From Bacteroidaceae bacterium (GTDB lineage Bacteria > Bacteroidota > Bacteroidia > Bacteroidales > Bacteroidaceae): a DNA stretch of 54,752 nt. This document shows, one piece after another, positions 15,671 through 25,056 of this stretch; position 1 is the first letter of the stretch, and each line of letters opens with the position of its first letter. Position numbers and translations under genes: made by a program. The stretch lies in NCBI GenBank assembly GCA_017551845.1, contig JAFZKR010000087.1, positions 1 to 54,752 of the forward strand, in the 5' to 3' direction. The notes below the pieces were generated by a model, which saw only the letters and a list, made by a program, of their open reading frames with translations, was not told the DNA's origin and did no database searches.

Positions 15671-16465
15671 TCAGAGCTTGTAGTAGGAGGCGATTATGCG
15701 CTCAAAGGTTTTTCGTGGCAGAATCCTTTTAAGCAAAATGGACATTTTCTGTACGGGTGTGGCAACAATGTATCTGGCAGAAGGATGATGTTTCTTTAGT
15801 ATGCGTGAGATTTTTCTTGCAAGTTTACAGGGATCAAGTCCACTATTTTCATCATGTTCAATGGATTCCATGGATTTGATATAGCCAGGATAGAGCTGCA
15901 TGACATCATCATCGGTCGCCTTGATTCTGTTGGATGTGAAGGATGTGGCGAAATCTCCGGGATTGACAGTAGTGACACTGATATTGAAATGTTTCAGTTC
16001 CATGCGCAGCGATTCACAATAACCTTCAATTGCGAATTTGCTGGCGGAATATGCCCCTTGATAGGGAAGTCCTATAAGACCTCCTATGGAACTGATGCAG
16101 ATGATTTTCCCCTGTCTTCTCGCGGTCATGTGAGGGAGCAGGTATCTCAGGAATCTTACAAATCCCATGTAATTCACGTCCATTTGCTTACTTACAAGAT
16201 CGGGGGGAAGGCATTGCAGTGGTCCGCCTATTCCCATGCCGGCGTTGTTGATGAAAACGTCAATATATCCTTCGTTCTCTATCATTGAGGAAACTGCGGT
16301 CTTGACTGATTTTTCATCACGTACATCGGCTTTGAGATAATGCACTCCGGGAATTGTTTCACAGTCCCGGCGGAATGTACCATATACACAATGTCCCTCA
16401 CGGGATAGTCTCTCAGCCATAGCCTTTCCCAATCCTGATGTGATACCTGTTATCAGTATTTTCAT
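15671..16465 (-). CDS. Short-chain dehydrogenase/reductase
   Basis: 264 residues. The Rossmann motif is TGITSGLG near residues 6-13, followed by NNAG at 73-76, catalytic Ser125/Ser126, and Y139-S-A-S-K143. It is a classical SDR using NAD(P)H. The C-terminal region (RKISRILKKHHPSARYIVAT) suggests a membrane-associated member acting on lipid-like or sterol-like substrates; this is inference. It is the last gene of the pyrE-argH operon, 7 bases after the zinc-ribbon gene. Confidence 0.88.
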   Translation of the reverse strand: MKILITGITSGLGKAMAERLSREGHCVYGTFRRDCETIPGVHYLKADVRDEKSVKTAVSSMIENEGYIDVFINNAGMGIGGPLQCLPPDLVSKQMDVNYMGFVRFLRYLLPHMTARRQGKIICISSIGGLIGLPYQGAYSASKFAIEGYCESLRMELKHFNISVTTVNPGDFATSFTSNRIKATDDDVMQLYPGYIKSMESIEHDENSGLDPCKLARKISRILKKHHPSARYIVATPVQKMSILLKRILPRKTFERIIASYYKL

Positions 16466-16472
16466 TTTTCAG

Positions 16473-16994
16473 TCAGTTTGAGACGGTTATTGAGTTGGTA
16501 GCCGTTTTCACGGGGTAGCGGTAGAGAGTCCTGACTTTACCTGATGCGGTTTCAACGGGAAATCCTCCATTGTTGAGGTTCCAGGTGTTGCCGCATTTTG
16601 CACATTTGGCATTGCCGGAAAGGTCAATAGTCAGACGATACCGCTGCTGGTCACACTCAGGACATGCAAGGTCAAATGCGGAGACCGATGTGGGGTCAGT
16701 TTCAAACAAAGGTTTTCCAATGATAAGGCCGCTAAGTCCCAATGCGAAAGAGGATGATTCCTTTTGGGTCAGGGGGCGTGTGGTTTCTTTTCCATCGGGA
16801 TCTAGGATAGAGAGATTTCCATCGGGGAGCATCCTGACGGTAAGGAAACGTCCGGGTGTGGAAATCTGGTTGAAAGGAGCGGTGTCCGTGCGGCATGTGA
16901 AACGGACCCGGTATTTGACGGACATTGTGCTGTAACTGTTCTCGCAATCGGTTGACAGCAAAAGAGCGAGCATCAGGAACAATGCCTTCTTCAT
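16473..16994 (-). CDS. Secreted zinc-ribbon protein of unknown function
   Basis: 173 residues with an N-terminal hydrophobic signal. The Cys17 context (STDC) is a poor lipobox, so lipid attachment is uncertain. Four cysteines, C111-P-E-C114 and C131-A-K-C134, frame a zinc-ribbon or rubredoxin-like knuckle followed by WNLNNGG. I do not recognise a named family. A metal ribbon in an exported protein is unusual. It lies 6 bases after argH and 7 bases before the SDR gene. Confidence 0.65.
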   Translation of the reverse strand: MKKALFLMLALLLSTDCENSYSTMSVKYRVRFTCRTDTAPFNQISTPGRFLTVRMLPDGNLSILDPDGKETTRPLTQKESSSFALGLSGLIIGKPLFETDPTSVSAFDLACPECDQQRYRLTIDLSGNAKCAKCGNTWNLNNGGFPVETASGKVRTLYRYPVKTATNSITVSN

Positions 16995-17000
16995 GGTTTC

Positions 17001-18338
17001 TCAGCGTGAAACAAGACGTAATATGGCGGCATCGGATTTCTCAAACCCGAAATCCTCTATGAGTTTGTCCATACGTCCGGCGATCCGGTCATTGCAGAGA
17101 TTTCCCATACTGCCTTCATGAGTGTGGTGCAGGTTGCGGTCGGCTTTGAATGTGCCGTTCTCGATTGCTGCTCCCACCTGGCGGTAAGCCTCGCGGAAGG
17201 GAACTCCTTCAAGCACAAGCCGGTTCACCTCTTCAACGCTGAAGATTGCGTCATATTTGGGGTCGGACAGGATATCTTCACGAACCTTGATGTGCTCAAG
17301 CATATATGCAGTCATTGCAATACATTCTTCCAGCATACTGAATGAAGGAAGGAAAAGCTCCTTGACCATCTGCATGTCACGGAAATAGCCGCTCGGAAGA
17401 TTGTTGGTCATGAGCGTTATCTGTTGCGGAATGGACTGTATCAGATTACATTTGGCACGTGTGAGCTCAAATACGTCGGGATTCTTCTTGTGAGGCATGA
17501 TGCTGGAACCGGTAGTGCAGTCTTCGGGCAGTTTGATGAACCCGAAGTTCTGGCTGTTGTACAGGCAGGCATCGTAAGCCAGACGGCTGATTGTGGCAGC
17601 GACCGAGGCAAGAGCGTTTGCTACATTACGCTCCATCTTGCCGCGTGTCATCTGAGCATAAACTACGTTATAGTTCATTGATTCGAAACCCAAAAGGTCA
17701 GTGGTCATCTGCCTGTCCAGAGGGAAGGATGAGCCGTAACCTGCTGCAGAACCGAGAGGATTCCTGTTAACCATACGGTATGCCGCTTGAATCTGGAGCA
17801 TGTCATCCGCAAGCGCTTCGGCATAGGCTCCGAACCATAGCCCGAAAGATGACGGCATTGCTATCTGCAGATGTGTGTAACCCGGGAGGAGTACGTCCTT
17901 AAATCTTTCACTCTGTTTGATGAGTATGTCGAACAGGGCTTTTACTGAGTTTACGAGGGAATGGAGCCTGTCGCGGGTGAAGAGTTTGAGGTCAACCAGA
18001 ACCTGGTCGTTTCTGGAGCGGCCGCTATGTATCTTCTTTCCCATTTCACCATATTTTCTGGTGAGTATGAGTTCCACCTCGGAATGAACATCCTCCACGC
18101 CGTCTTCTATGACGAAGATGCCTTGTTGTATGGATACCAGGATATCCTTGAGCCCATTGGACAGGACATCCAGCTCATCGGCACCAAGTAGTCCTATGGA
18201 TTGAAGCATGGTGATGTGTGCCAGCGATCCTATGACATCGGATTTGGCAAGCATCAGGTCCATCTCGCGGTCGCGCCCTACCGTGTAGCGCTGAATCAGT
18301 TCATTGACGGGTTTCCCCTTGTCCCATATCGGTTTCAT
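17001..18338 (-). CDS. argH: Argininosuccinate lyase
   Basis: 445 residues, the normal length. The catalytic-type Thr155-His156 lies in GYTHLQ and the signature GSSIMPHKKNPD lies at 277-288 with the catalytic serine. HSGRSRNDQ is the substrate-binding loop. It splits argininosuccinate into arginine and fumarate, the last step of arginine synthesis in the cytoplasm. It lies 12 bases downstream of the SRPBCC gene in a pyrE-led operon, so pyrimidine and arginine synthesis genes are linked here. Confidence 0.96.
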   Translation of the reverse strand: MKPIWDKGKPVNELIQRYTVGRDREMDLMLAKSDVIGSLAHITMLQSIGLLGADELDVLSNGLKDILVSIQQGIFVIEDGVEDVHSEVELILTRKYGEMGKKIHSGRSRNDQVLVDLKLFTRDRLHSLVNSVKALFDILIKQSERFKDVLLPGYTHLQIAMPSSFGLWFGAYAEALADDMLQIQAAYRMVNRNPLGSAAGYGSSFPLDRQMTTDLLGFESMNYNVVYAQMTRGKMERNVANALASVAATISRLAYDACLYNSQNFGFIKLPEDCTTGSSIMPHKKNPDVFELTRAKCNLIQSIPQQITLMTNNLPSGYFRDMQMVKELFLPSFSMLEECIAMTAYMLEHIKVREDILSDPKYDAIFSVEEVNRLVLEGVPFREAYRQVGAAIENGTFKADRNLHHTHEGSMGNLCNDRIAGRMDKLIEDFGFEKSDAAILRLVSR

Positions 18339-18350
18339 GACTGTCTCAAT

Positions 18351-18776
18351 TCAATAAGGTATTATGGCGAGCATATCGGCCAGTTTATCAACTGCTTGAG
18401 TCAAGGGCTTTTCAATCATCTTGGCCATAATCATGTTGATATCGGCATCAAGGGTAACGCGTATCTTGCATGAGTCCGGGCCGGTGGAGACGATCTGTAC
18501 CCATGCTATCATACGGATAGGTGACTGTAAAGTCTCCATCTTGATGCATTTGAAGGGTTCGCGTGAGACGATTGAGAGTGAAATATGTCCTACTGGCGAA
18601 ATGTCGCATTCGGCCATATCTGCCGTGCAATGCAGATTCTTTGCGGAAATGTCCACTCCCTCCTGCAATGAGAGTCCCTCCGCAACGGACTGGAGATTGC
18701 TCAGATCGGCAACCTTTGCATAAACCTGCTCCTGAGGATAAGGTATGTGCTTTACCTGACTTTCTATCCTTTTCAT
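18351..18776 (-). CDS. SRPBCC (START-like) family protein
   Basis: 141 residues from ATG 18776 (MKRIESQVKHIPYPQEQVYA); a longer start at 18869 would overlap pyrE and adds an unlikely sequence. The pattern of an N-terminal strand, IPYPQEQVYAKVADLSNLQS and a long C-terminal helix fits the polyketide-cyclase/START-like fold that binds hydrophobic ligands. The specific role is unknown. It starts 1 base after the pyrE stop, so translation is probably coupled; a pyrE-SRPBCC-argH order recurs in Bacteroidales as far as I recall. Confidence 0.8.
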   Translation of the reverse strand: MKRIESQVKHIPYPQEQVYAKVADLSNLQSVAEGLSLQEGVDISAKNLHCTADMAECDISPVGHISLSIVSREPFKCIKMETLQSPIRMIAWVQIVSTGPDSCKIRVTLDADINMIMAKMIEKPLTQAVDKLADMLAIIPY

Positions 18777-18777
18777 A

Positions 18778-19410
18778 TCATCTTCCCCATTCTGATGGAT
18801 TCTCGCGCCATTTCTCAAGTTCAGGAAGATGTTCCTCCTTGATGTATCCTGATTCGAGGGCGGTCTCAAGCATCGATTTGTAATCTGTCAAAGTCACCAG
18901 CCGTACATCAGCTTGGGCAAAGGCGTTTTCGGCTACATTGAATCCGTATGTAAAGGATGCTACCATACCTGTTACAGAGCATGCAGCATCACGTATAGCC
19001 TGAACTGCTTTCAAGCTGCTTCCTCCGGTCGAAATGAGGTCTTCCACAACCATTACCCGGCTTCCTTTCTCCATATATCCCTCAATCAGATTGGAAAGTC
19101 CGTGGTCTTTGGGTGCAGACCTCACATATACGAAAGGTTTGCCCAACCTGTCAGCGACAAGGGCACCTTGAGCAATAGCGCCTGTAGCGACACCTGCAAT
19201 AACGTCAAATTCCGGAAAACCGTTTTCAATAGCGGCACAGAGAGATTCCTTGACCAGGCTCCTAACTTCCGGATAAGAGAGTGCTTTGCGGTTGTCACAG
19301 TAAAACGGGGAGATCCATCCTGATGCCCAGGTAAAAGGTCTTTCAGGCTGAACTTTGACGGCACCTATCCTCAAGAGTTCGCGTGCCACTTGTTTCTTGA
19401 TATTGTCCAT
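18778..19410 (-). CDS. pyrE: Orotate phosphoribosyltransferase
   Basis: 210 residues. The PRPP-binding loop VMVVEDLISTGGSS lies at about 119-132, a catalytic lysine at K101 in SAPKDHG, and the N-terminal FTWASGWISPFYCDNR is typical. It adds ribose phosphate to orotate to form OMP in pyrimidine synthesis. It is the first gene of the minus-strand operon. The upstream region 19411-19550 is a divergent promoter region; on the minus strand TATTTTCG near 19443-19436 is a near match to the -7 box. Confidence 0.95.
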   Translation of the reverse strand: MDNIKKQVARELLRIGAVKVQPERPFTWASGWISPFYCDNRKALSYPEVRSLVKESLCAAIENGFPEFDVIAGVATGAIAQGALVADRLGKPFVYVRSAPKDHGLSNLIEGYMEKGSRVMVVEDLISTGGSSLKAVQAIRDAACSVTGMVASFTYGFNVAENAFAQADVRLVTLTDYKSMLETALESGYIKEEHLPELEKWRENPSEWGR

Positions 19411-19510
19411 TTGGGTATTGTTTGGCGCGAAGTTACGAAAATATAAGCGTACATAACTACTATTTAATATAAAACAACAATATTACACACGCTCGGAAGG
19501 AAATTGTTGC

Positions 19511-19518
19511 TATTTTTG
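19511..19518 (+). promoter_or_regulatory. -7 box of the uppS-bamA-murI operon
   Basis: TATTTTTG fits TAnnTTTG, with the start expected near 19525. No exact TTTG is seen 19 bp upstream. All genes from 19551 to 27638 follow on the same strand with short gaps. Confidence 0.55.
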
Positions 19519-19550
19519 CACGAAGTTTAGTGTGAATGCGTTATCTGAAT

Positions 19551-20909
19551 ATGAAAAAGAGTTTGTTCCTTATATTATCGCTGGTCATATTGGCATTGAC
19601 CGTTTCCTGCTTTGAGGATATCAAGGTGGAGACTTCACCTTATGCCGCCATCACTTCGTTCAAGCTCGGTTATTACTACGTTTCGAAAAACGATGTCAAC
19701 TACCTTCGAAGGGATACAATCATTCAGGTCCGTGAAAACGGTTCAATGTATCCCATGACAATTGACCAGATCAACAACCGTATTTATAACAGGGACTCTT
19801 TGGCTCAAGGTTCGATACTCAATTCCGTTACTTGTACTATAGGTTCATACGGCACAGTTTTTTACAGGTACGATGACGTAGAGGACAGTCTCGTCATGAA
19901 ATGGAGCTCTGATGCGGCGATTGATTTCACCCGTCCTCTCAAGTTCTATGCGATTTCAACTGATGAGACTTACCTCAGAGAATATTCATTCAATCTCAAT
20001 GTGCACAAGGTGAATCCTGATTCCATGAGCTGGCGCAACTTTTACAATAACGGTGTGACCGGATTCAGTCAGAAAATGGCTGTGTGCCGGGACGATATCC
20101 TTTATGATTATTGTGTAGGCCCCGGGAACGTGCCTTACGTTACCTGGACAAATGTCAGGGACGTTTCATGGAGCGAGCCGGCTGAACTTTCCGGGATAGA
20201 GGCTGACGGGTGGAACGGTTCCGTAATCCTTTTCGGAAATACGTTCTATACTGTTTGTGGTACAGACCTTTTCAAATCAGTTGACGGTATAACATGGTCA
20301 TCTGCCGGTGCGTCCCTTTCCATGTTGTTTTCCACTGGGAACGGAAGTGGGGTTATCTGGGCTGTGGATACTGAAGGAATGCTGGTCAGTTCAACTGATA
20401 TGGTGACTTGGGTAAAGGAGCAGGTTGTTCCGTCCGGATTTCCGGACAGGTCCGTCACCCTGTTCTGCGATACTCTTGCTACAAATCCCGGTATTCTGAG
20501 ATATGTTATTGCCGGACTCGTCAATGAGGGGGGGAGCGTACGTTCATCTGTATGGACGAGACTGTCTGTTGACGATACATGGACACGACAGACCGATGCT
20601 TTGAAAGGATCCCTTGAACTGCCGGTTCTTGAGAATCTCTCAATGATAAGCTACGACGGTTCCCTGTTCGCTTTCGGGACCCCTGTTTCTGTGTTCTGGC
20701 AGTCATTGGACCACGGTCTGACTTGGAACGAGTGTGACAGGTATTCCGATTACTATACCACGTTCAACAATTTCATGCAGTTCCCGGAAGGCCTGAAGGG
20801 GACGGGGACTAAGGTGGCATGTGCTACGGATGGTTTTGGTGGTATCTGGTTCATCACGGACGAAGGAAAGGTTTGGAGGGGTGCAATCAACAGATTAAAC
20901 AGGCTTTGA
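19551..20909 (+). CDS. DUF6242-type lipoprotein
   Basis: 452 residues from ATG 19551; an ATG five codons earlier (19536) is also possible. A lipoprotein signal ends in LTVSC. The N-terminal part (to about residue 155) is beta-rich. The rest shows repeated beta-propeller-like units with SVDGITWSS, STDMVTWVKEQ and SLDHGLTWN, the asp-box type repeats SxDxGxTW of sialidase-like propellers. The protein is typical of the position upstream of uppS-bamA in Bacteroidales. No function is known; a surface or periplasmic role in envelope assembly is inference from neighbours. Confidence 0.8.
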   Translation: MKKSLFLILSLVILALTVSCFEDIKVETSPYAAITSFKLGYYYVSKNDVNYLRRDTIIQVRENGSMYPMTIDQINNRIYNRDSLAQGSILNSVTCTIGSYGTVFYRYDDVEDSLVMKWSSDAAIDFTRPLKFYAISTDETYLREYSFNLNVHKVNPDSMSWRNFYNNGVTGFSQKMAVCRDDILYDYCVGPGNVPYVTWTNVRDVSWSEPAELSGIEADGWNGSVILFGNTFYTVCGTDLFKSVDGITWSSAGASLSMLFSTGNGSGVIWAVDTEGMLVSSTDMVTWVKEQVVPSGFPDRSVTLFCDTLATNPGILRYVIAGLVNEGGSVRSSVWTRLSVDDTWTRQTDALKGSLELPVLENLSMISYDGSLFAFGTPVSVFWQSLDHGLTWNECDRYSDYYTTFNNFMQFPEGLKGTGTKVACATDGFGGIWFITDEGKVWRGAINRLNRL

Positions 20910-21605
20910 ATGATGAATTGCCGTCCAAGACATATTCTGACAATGGTATTCCTGTTCCTGTGCTGCCGTTCTGCAGGACAGGATGAAGGCTACTTCATGG
21001 AATTTGGTATAGGCGGTGGCGGAGCCTTCTATATGGGTGATGCCAATACGCGCTTGTACAGGAATACAAACGGTATGGCATCACTTATTGCAAGATATAA
21101 CGTGAACAGACGTTTTTCCCTGAAAGCAGGTCTGGCTGCGGCTGGAATATCCGGTGATTCCGGGAATTCGTTCGGAGTTCTGCCGGAAGACAGAGTTTCT
21201 TTTAGCCGTACTATCTATGAGGCAGGCCTACAGGCAGAATGGGGATTCTGCGGCTACAGTATGACTCCTTGGGACGGGTGCCACAGAATAGCTCCTTACG
21301 GACTTGCAGGAGTGGGCCTTGTGTTTGCACCCAAGCCCGCGACCGATGAATTTGCTTTATGCATACCTGTGGGGATGGGTGTAAGGTATAAACTTTCGGA
21401 GAGAGTGAACATAGGTGCTGAATGGACCATGAGGTTCAGCTCTTCAGACAGACTTGATGTAACTTCTCGGGAGGGTTCCGTATTGAACGATCCGTTCCTG
21501 ATAAGCGGCAAAGGGATAAAAAACAAGGACAGCTATGGCTTTACAATGCTGTACATAACGTTTGACATGTTCAGACGGCCTTGTGATTGCAATGAAATCA
21601 AATGA
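20910..21605 (+). CDS. Outer-membrane beta-barrel protein (DUF6089-like)
   Basis: 231 residues with a signal peptide (MMNCRPRHILTMVFLFLCCR, cleavage near SAGQ). The mature part has GIGGGGAFYMGDANTRLY and alternating strands (PYGLAGVGLVFAP, VGMGVRYKL, NIGAEWTMRF) like small outer-membrane barrels. The start directly follows the stop of the DUF6242 gene. Its end PCDCNEIK differs from the aromatic end of classic barrels. Function unknown; its place before uppS and bamA is conserved in Bacteroidetes. Confidence 0.78.
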   Translation: MMNCRPRHILTMVFLFLCCRSAGQDEGYFMEFGIGGGGAFYMGDANTRLYRNTNGMASLIARYNVNRRFSLKAGLAAAGISGDSGNSFGVLPEDRVSFSRTIYEAGLQAEWGFCGYSMTPWDGCHRIAPYGLAGVGLVFAPKPATDEFALCIPVGMGVRYKLSERVNIGAEWTMRFSSSDRLDVTSREGSVLNDPFLISGKGIKNKDSYGFTMLYITFDMFRRPCDCNEIK

Positions 21606-21616
21606 ATTGAATAACA

Positions 21617-22375
21617 ATGGAAAATATGACATTTCAGGAACGGTTGGATAGAGACAGGATGCCCAATCATGTTGCAATAATAATGGACGGAAACGGACGT
21701 TGGGCCAAGGCCAGAGGCTTGGAACGTACGGCCGGACACGTCAAGGGCGTCGAAGTAGTAAGGAACTTGTTGTTGGACGGTATTGCCTTGGGAATCAAAT
21801 ACCTGACACTTTATACTTTTTCCACGGAAAACTGGAACCGTCCTGAAGAGGAGGTTTATACATTGATGCAATTGCTTTTCGACAATCTGGAGGAGGAGAT
21901 GTTCCTGAAAAACGAAACCCGTTTCCATGTCATAGGTGATACTAGTAAAATACCTTCATGGGTAATGGATAAGGTTAACCATTGCATAGAGAACACCAAG
22001 CATTTTGACCGCCTGCACCTGATACTGGCTTTGAGCTATTCGTCCAGATGGGAGATTACCGAGGCCGTAAGGAAGATTTCCTTGAAAGTGGCTGACGGTG
22101 AACTGAAAGCCGATGAAATAAACGAGGATACTGTGTCACAGGCTCTGACAACAAACTTCGTGGCCGATCCGGAATTGCTGATCAGGACCGGTGGCGAGTT
22201 GCGTCTGAGCAATTTCCTGCTTTGGCAGTCCGCTTATACCGAATTCTATTTCTGCAATACATACTGGCCTGATTTCAACCTGGAGGAGTTGTGCAAGGCA
22301 ATATACTATTATCAGCAACGTGAACGTCGTTTCGGCCTTACAGGTGATCAGGTGGAGCAGACATTAAAGGAATGA
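21617..22375 (+). CDS. uppS: Isoprenyl transferase (undecaprenyl diphosphate synthase)
   Basis: 252 residues. The motif IIMDGNGRWAKARG carries the catalytic D24 and the diphosphate-binding GNGR. LTLYTFSTENWNRP and the C-terminal LLIRTGGELRLSNFLLWQ and FNLEEL are typical. It condenses isopentenyl diphosphate units to make the C55 lipid carrier for peptidoglycan and O-antigen. It lies 11 bases after the barrel protein and 4 bases before bamA. Confidence 0.95.
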   Translation: MENMTFQERLDRDRMPNHVAIIMDGNGRWAKARGLERTAGHVKGVEVVRNLLLDGIALGIKYLTLYTFSTENWNRPEEEVYTLMQLLFDNLEEEMFLKNETRFHVIGDTSKIPSWVMDKVNHCIENTKHFDRLHLILALSYSSRWEITEAVRKISLKVADGELKADEINEDTVSQALTTNFVADPELLIRTGGELRLSNFLLWQSAYTEFYFCNTYWPDFNLEELCKAIYYYQQRERRFGLTGDQVEQTLKE

Positions 22376-22379
22376 TGAA

Positions 22380-25013
22380 ATGATGAGAAGAAAGATATTG
22401 GCACTGTTGCTCCTTTCTGTTCCGTTTGTGCTGTCAAATGCACAGATCGGGAACGAAACAGAACAGGAGAACCCTGTTATTCTCTATTCGGGCACTCCCA
22501 AACGTTATGAGATTGCCGATATAACCGTCAAGGGCGATGACCAGAACGCCAAGACCCTTAAGAACCTGTCAGGTCTTTCTGTGGGGCAGCGTCTTGCCGT
22601 CCCCGGCCCTGAAATATCAAATGCCATGAAACGCCTGTGGAGGAACGGACTGTTCTCAAACGTGAGGATACTTGCCACTAAGATTTCGGGGGACAAAATT
22701 TGGCTTGAGATAGAGGTGGTTCACCGTCCCAAGTTGAAAGAATGTGTGTTTCATGGAATAAAGAAAGGAGAGATGAATGAGTTGGAGGATAAGCTCAAAC
22801 TTGTTCCCGGAACACAGATTACCCCAAATGTGCTTAACCGTTCCGAGGTCCTGATCAGGAAATATTATGATGAAAAGGGCTACAAGGATGCCGTTGTCCG
22901 AATACAGGAACGTAGTGAAGTTGATGAGGACGGGTTGGTATATGTTGATATATACATTGACCGAAAGGATAAGGTCAAGGTCAGGGAGATCCATTTAGAG
23001 GGCAATGAGGTTCTTTCGGACAGGGAGATCCGCAGGCTGATGAAGAAAACGAACGAAAAGGGATACCTGCTTGATTTCTTCCGTACAAAGAAATTCGTCA
23101 ATGAAGAGTTTCTGGGTGATATGGATAACATCCGTGAAAGATATGGAGAACTTGGTTACCGCGATGCCTATATCGTCAGGGACAGCGTTTCAAGCAACCC
23201 TGATGACAATACTGTTGATGTCTGGCTCACTTTTGACGAGGGTGACAGATACTATTTGAGGAATGTGAAGTGGATAGGCAACAGCGTATATAACAGCAAT
23301 GCCCTGAATGATGTCCTGAACATGAAGAGGGGCGAAGTATATAATCAGAAGAAGCTGGATGAAAGGACCAATAAGGATGAGGATGCCATAGTCCGTCAAT
23401 ATTACAATGGTGGTTATGTAATGGCACAGGTTAATCCGGTGGAAGCCAATGTGGAGGGTGATTCCATTGACCTTGAGATAAGAATTGCCGAAGGAGCCCA
23501 ACATACCATCAACAGGGTGAATATATACGGTAATGACAGAGTTTATGAGAACGTTGTTCGCAGAGAGCTCTATACACGCCCGGGTGATGTGTTCTCTTAC
23601 GATGCTCTGGAACGCTCATATCGTACGATAGCCAACATGGGGCATTTTGAACCGACAGCTATCAATCCCGATGTCAGGCCGGATCAATCAAACGGTACTG
23701 TTGACATAAACTGGGAACTCGAATCAAAGCCCAATGACCAGGTCGAACTGTCTGCCGGATGGGGACAGACCGGTCTGATTGGACGTGTTTCCCTGAAATT
23801 CACGAATTTTTCCATGTATAACCTGTTCCACAGAAGTGATAATTACCATAATTTCTTGCCTCAGGGCGACGGACAGACATTTTCAATAAGCGGTTCATCA
23901 AACGGAAAATTCTATCATTCATGGAGTTTCTCATTCATGGATCCCTGGTTCGGAGGAAAACGTCCCAACTCTCTTTGGGTGAACATGTACTATTCCAAGC
24001 AGTCGGACATCAGCAGTAATTATTACAATTCCGCCTACTACCAGAACATGTATAACTATTACTACGGTTACGGAAATTATAACTACTACGGCAACAGTTA
24101 TTACAACAATTATGAGTCATATTATGATCCTGACACATATATCAGGATGATAGGAGGTTCAATAGGATGGGGCAAGCGCCTGAACTGGCCCGACGTTTAT
24201 ACAGTTCTCAGAACTTCTCTCTCCTATACCATGTATGACTTAAAGCAGTGGAGATATTTTCTCATACACAACGGGACGTGTAATAACATCAATCTTACAT
24301 TCGAGCTGAGTCATTCCACATCCAACAGCCCGTTGTATCCCACGTCGGGATCTGATTATACACTGTCCGTAGCATTGACTCCTCCATATTCACTGTTCGA
24401 CGGTGTCGATTACAAGAATCTTGCGTCAGATCCGAACTCGGCTACTTACCAGTCCGAGCTTGAACAGAAACACAAGTGGATAGAGTACAACAAATGGAAA
24501 TTCACAAGCCGTACATATACTTCCCTTACAAATGGTATAAAGAGAAGACTTGTTCTAATGACCCGTATGGATTTCGGTCTGTTGGGACACTATAACAAGT
24601 ATAAGAAATCACCGTTCGAGACATTCTTCATGGGCGGTGACGGCATGAGCGGCGGATCCTACACATACGCTACCGACATCATCGGATTGAGAGGTTATGA
24701 CAACGGTGCTCTTACTCCCTATTCTGACGGCTATGCCTACACGCGCATGTCAACTGAGTTGCGATATCCACTTATGATGGAGAATTCAACTACAATCTAT
24801 GCTTTGGCCTTCCTCGAGGCCGGAAATGCGTGGACCTCCATTTCCAGATTCAATCCGTTTGACTTAAAACGTTCCGCGGGCGTGGGTGTGCGCGTGTTCC
24901 TTCCTATGATTGGATTGATGGGTATTGATTGGGGATATGGATTTGATCCTATCAATGGATCCAGGACTTACAGTGGCAGTCAGATACACTTCGTGTTGGG
25001 CCAGGAGTTTTAA
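22380..25013 (+). CDS. bamA: Outer-membrane protein assembly factor BamA
   Basis: 877 residues with a signal peptide ending near SNAQ. Several POTRA domains follow (strand motifs ITVKGDDQNAKTL, REIHLEGNEVL, RNVKWIGNSVY, NRVNIYGNDRVYENVVRREL), then a 16-strand barrel ending in aromatic F (FVLGQEF). RLRGYD-type signature appears as LRGYDNG. It inserts beta-barrel proteins into the outer membrane. Residues 545-585, in an outer loop region, form an exceptional Tyr/Asn-rich segment (17 Tyr in 41). ATG 22380 is followed by a second ATG. Three Skp/OmpH genes follow. Confidence 0.95.
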   Translation: MMRRKILALLLLSVPFVLSNAQIGNETEQENPVILYSGTPKRYEIADITVKGDDQNAKTLKNLSGLSVGQRLAVPGPEISNAMKRLWRNGLFSNVRILATKISGDKIWLEIEVVHRPKLKECVFHGIKKGEMNELEDKLKLVPGTQITPNVLNRSEVLIRKYYDEKGYKDAVVRIQERSEVDEDGLVYVDIYIDRKDKVKVREIHLEGNEVLSDREIRRLMKKTNEKGYLLDFFRTKKFVNEEFLGDMDNIRERYGELGYRDAYIVRDSVSSNPDDNTVDVWLTFDEGDRYYLRNVKWIGNSVYNSNALNDVLNMKRGEVYNQKKLDERTNKDEDAIVRQYYNGGYVMAQVNPVEANVEGDSIDLEIRIAEGAQHTINRVNIYGNDRVYENVVRRELYTRPGDVFSYDALERSYRTIANMGHFEPTAINPDVRPDQSNGTVDINWELESKPNDQVELSAGWGQTGLIGRVSLKFTNFSMYNLFHRSDNYHNFLPQGDGQTFSISGSSNGKFYHSWSFSFMDPWFGGKRPNSLWVNMYYSKQSDISSNYYNSAYYQNMYNYYYGYGNYNYYGNSYYNNYESYYDPDTYIRMIGGSIGWGKRLNWPDVYTVLRTSLSYTMYDLKQWRYFLIHNGTCNNINLTFELSHSTSNSPLYPTSGSDYTLSVALTPPYSLFDGVDYKNLASDPNSATYQSELEQKHKWIEYNKWKFTSRTYTSLTNGIKRRLVLMTRMDFGLLGHYNKYKKSPFETFFMGGDGMSGGSYTYATDIIGLRGYDNGALTPYSDGYAYTRMSTELRYPLMMENSTTIYALAFLEAGNAWTSISRFNPFDLKRSAGVGVRVFLPMIGLMGIDWGYGFDPINGSRTYSGSQIHFVLGQEF
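24012..24134 (+). other. Tyr/Asn-rich insert in BamA barrel loop
   Basis: Codons for residues 545-585 encode segments such as YNYYYGYGNYNYYGNSYYNN, with 17 tyrosines. The DNA has TAT/TAC-AAT/AAC simple-sequence character. The segment lies between barrel strands (after WVNMYYSKQSDI and before YIRMIGGSIGWG), so it is probably an extracellular loop. Confidence 0.75.
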
Positions 25014-25056
25014 CAAAACAGCAATAAAGACTATATTAAGGAAAAACGACGATATT

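Noticed and set aside
24925..25056. Upstream start for the first Skp gene inside bamA
   Set aside because: It would remove the signal peptide position and overlaps bamA by about 90 bases; ATG 25057 is correct for an exported chaperone.
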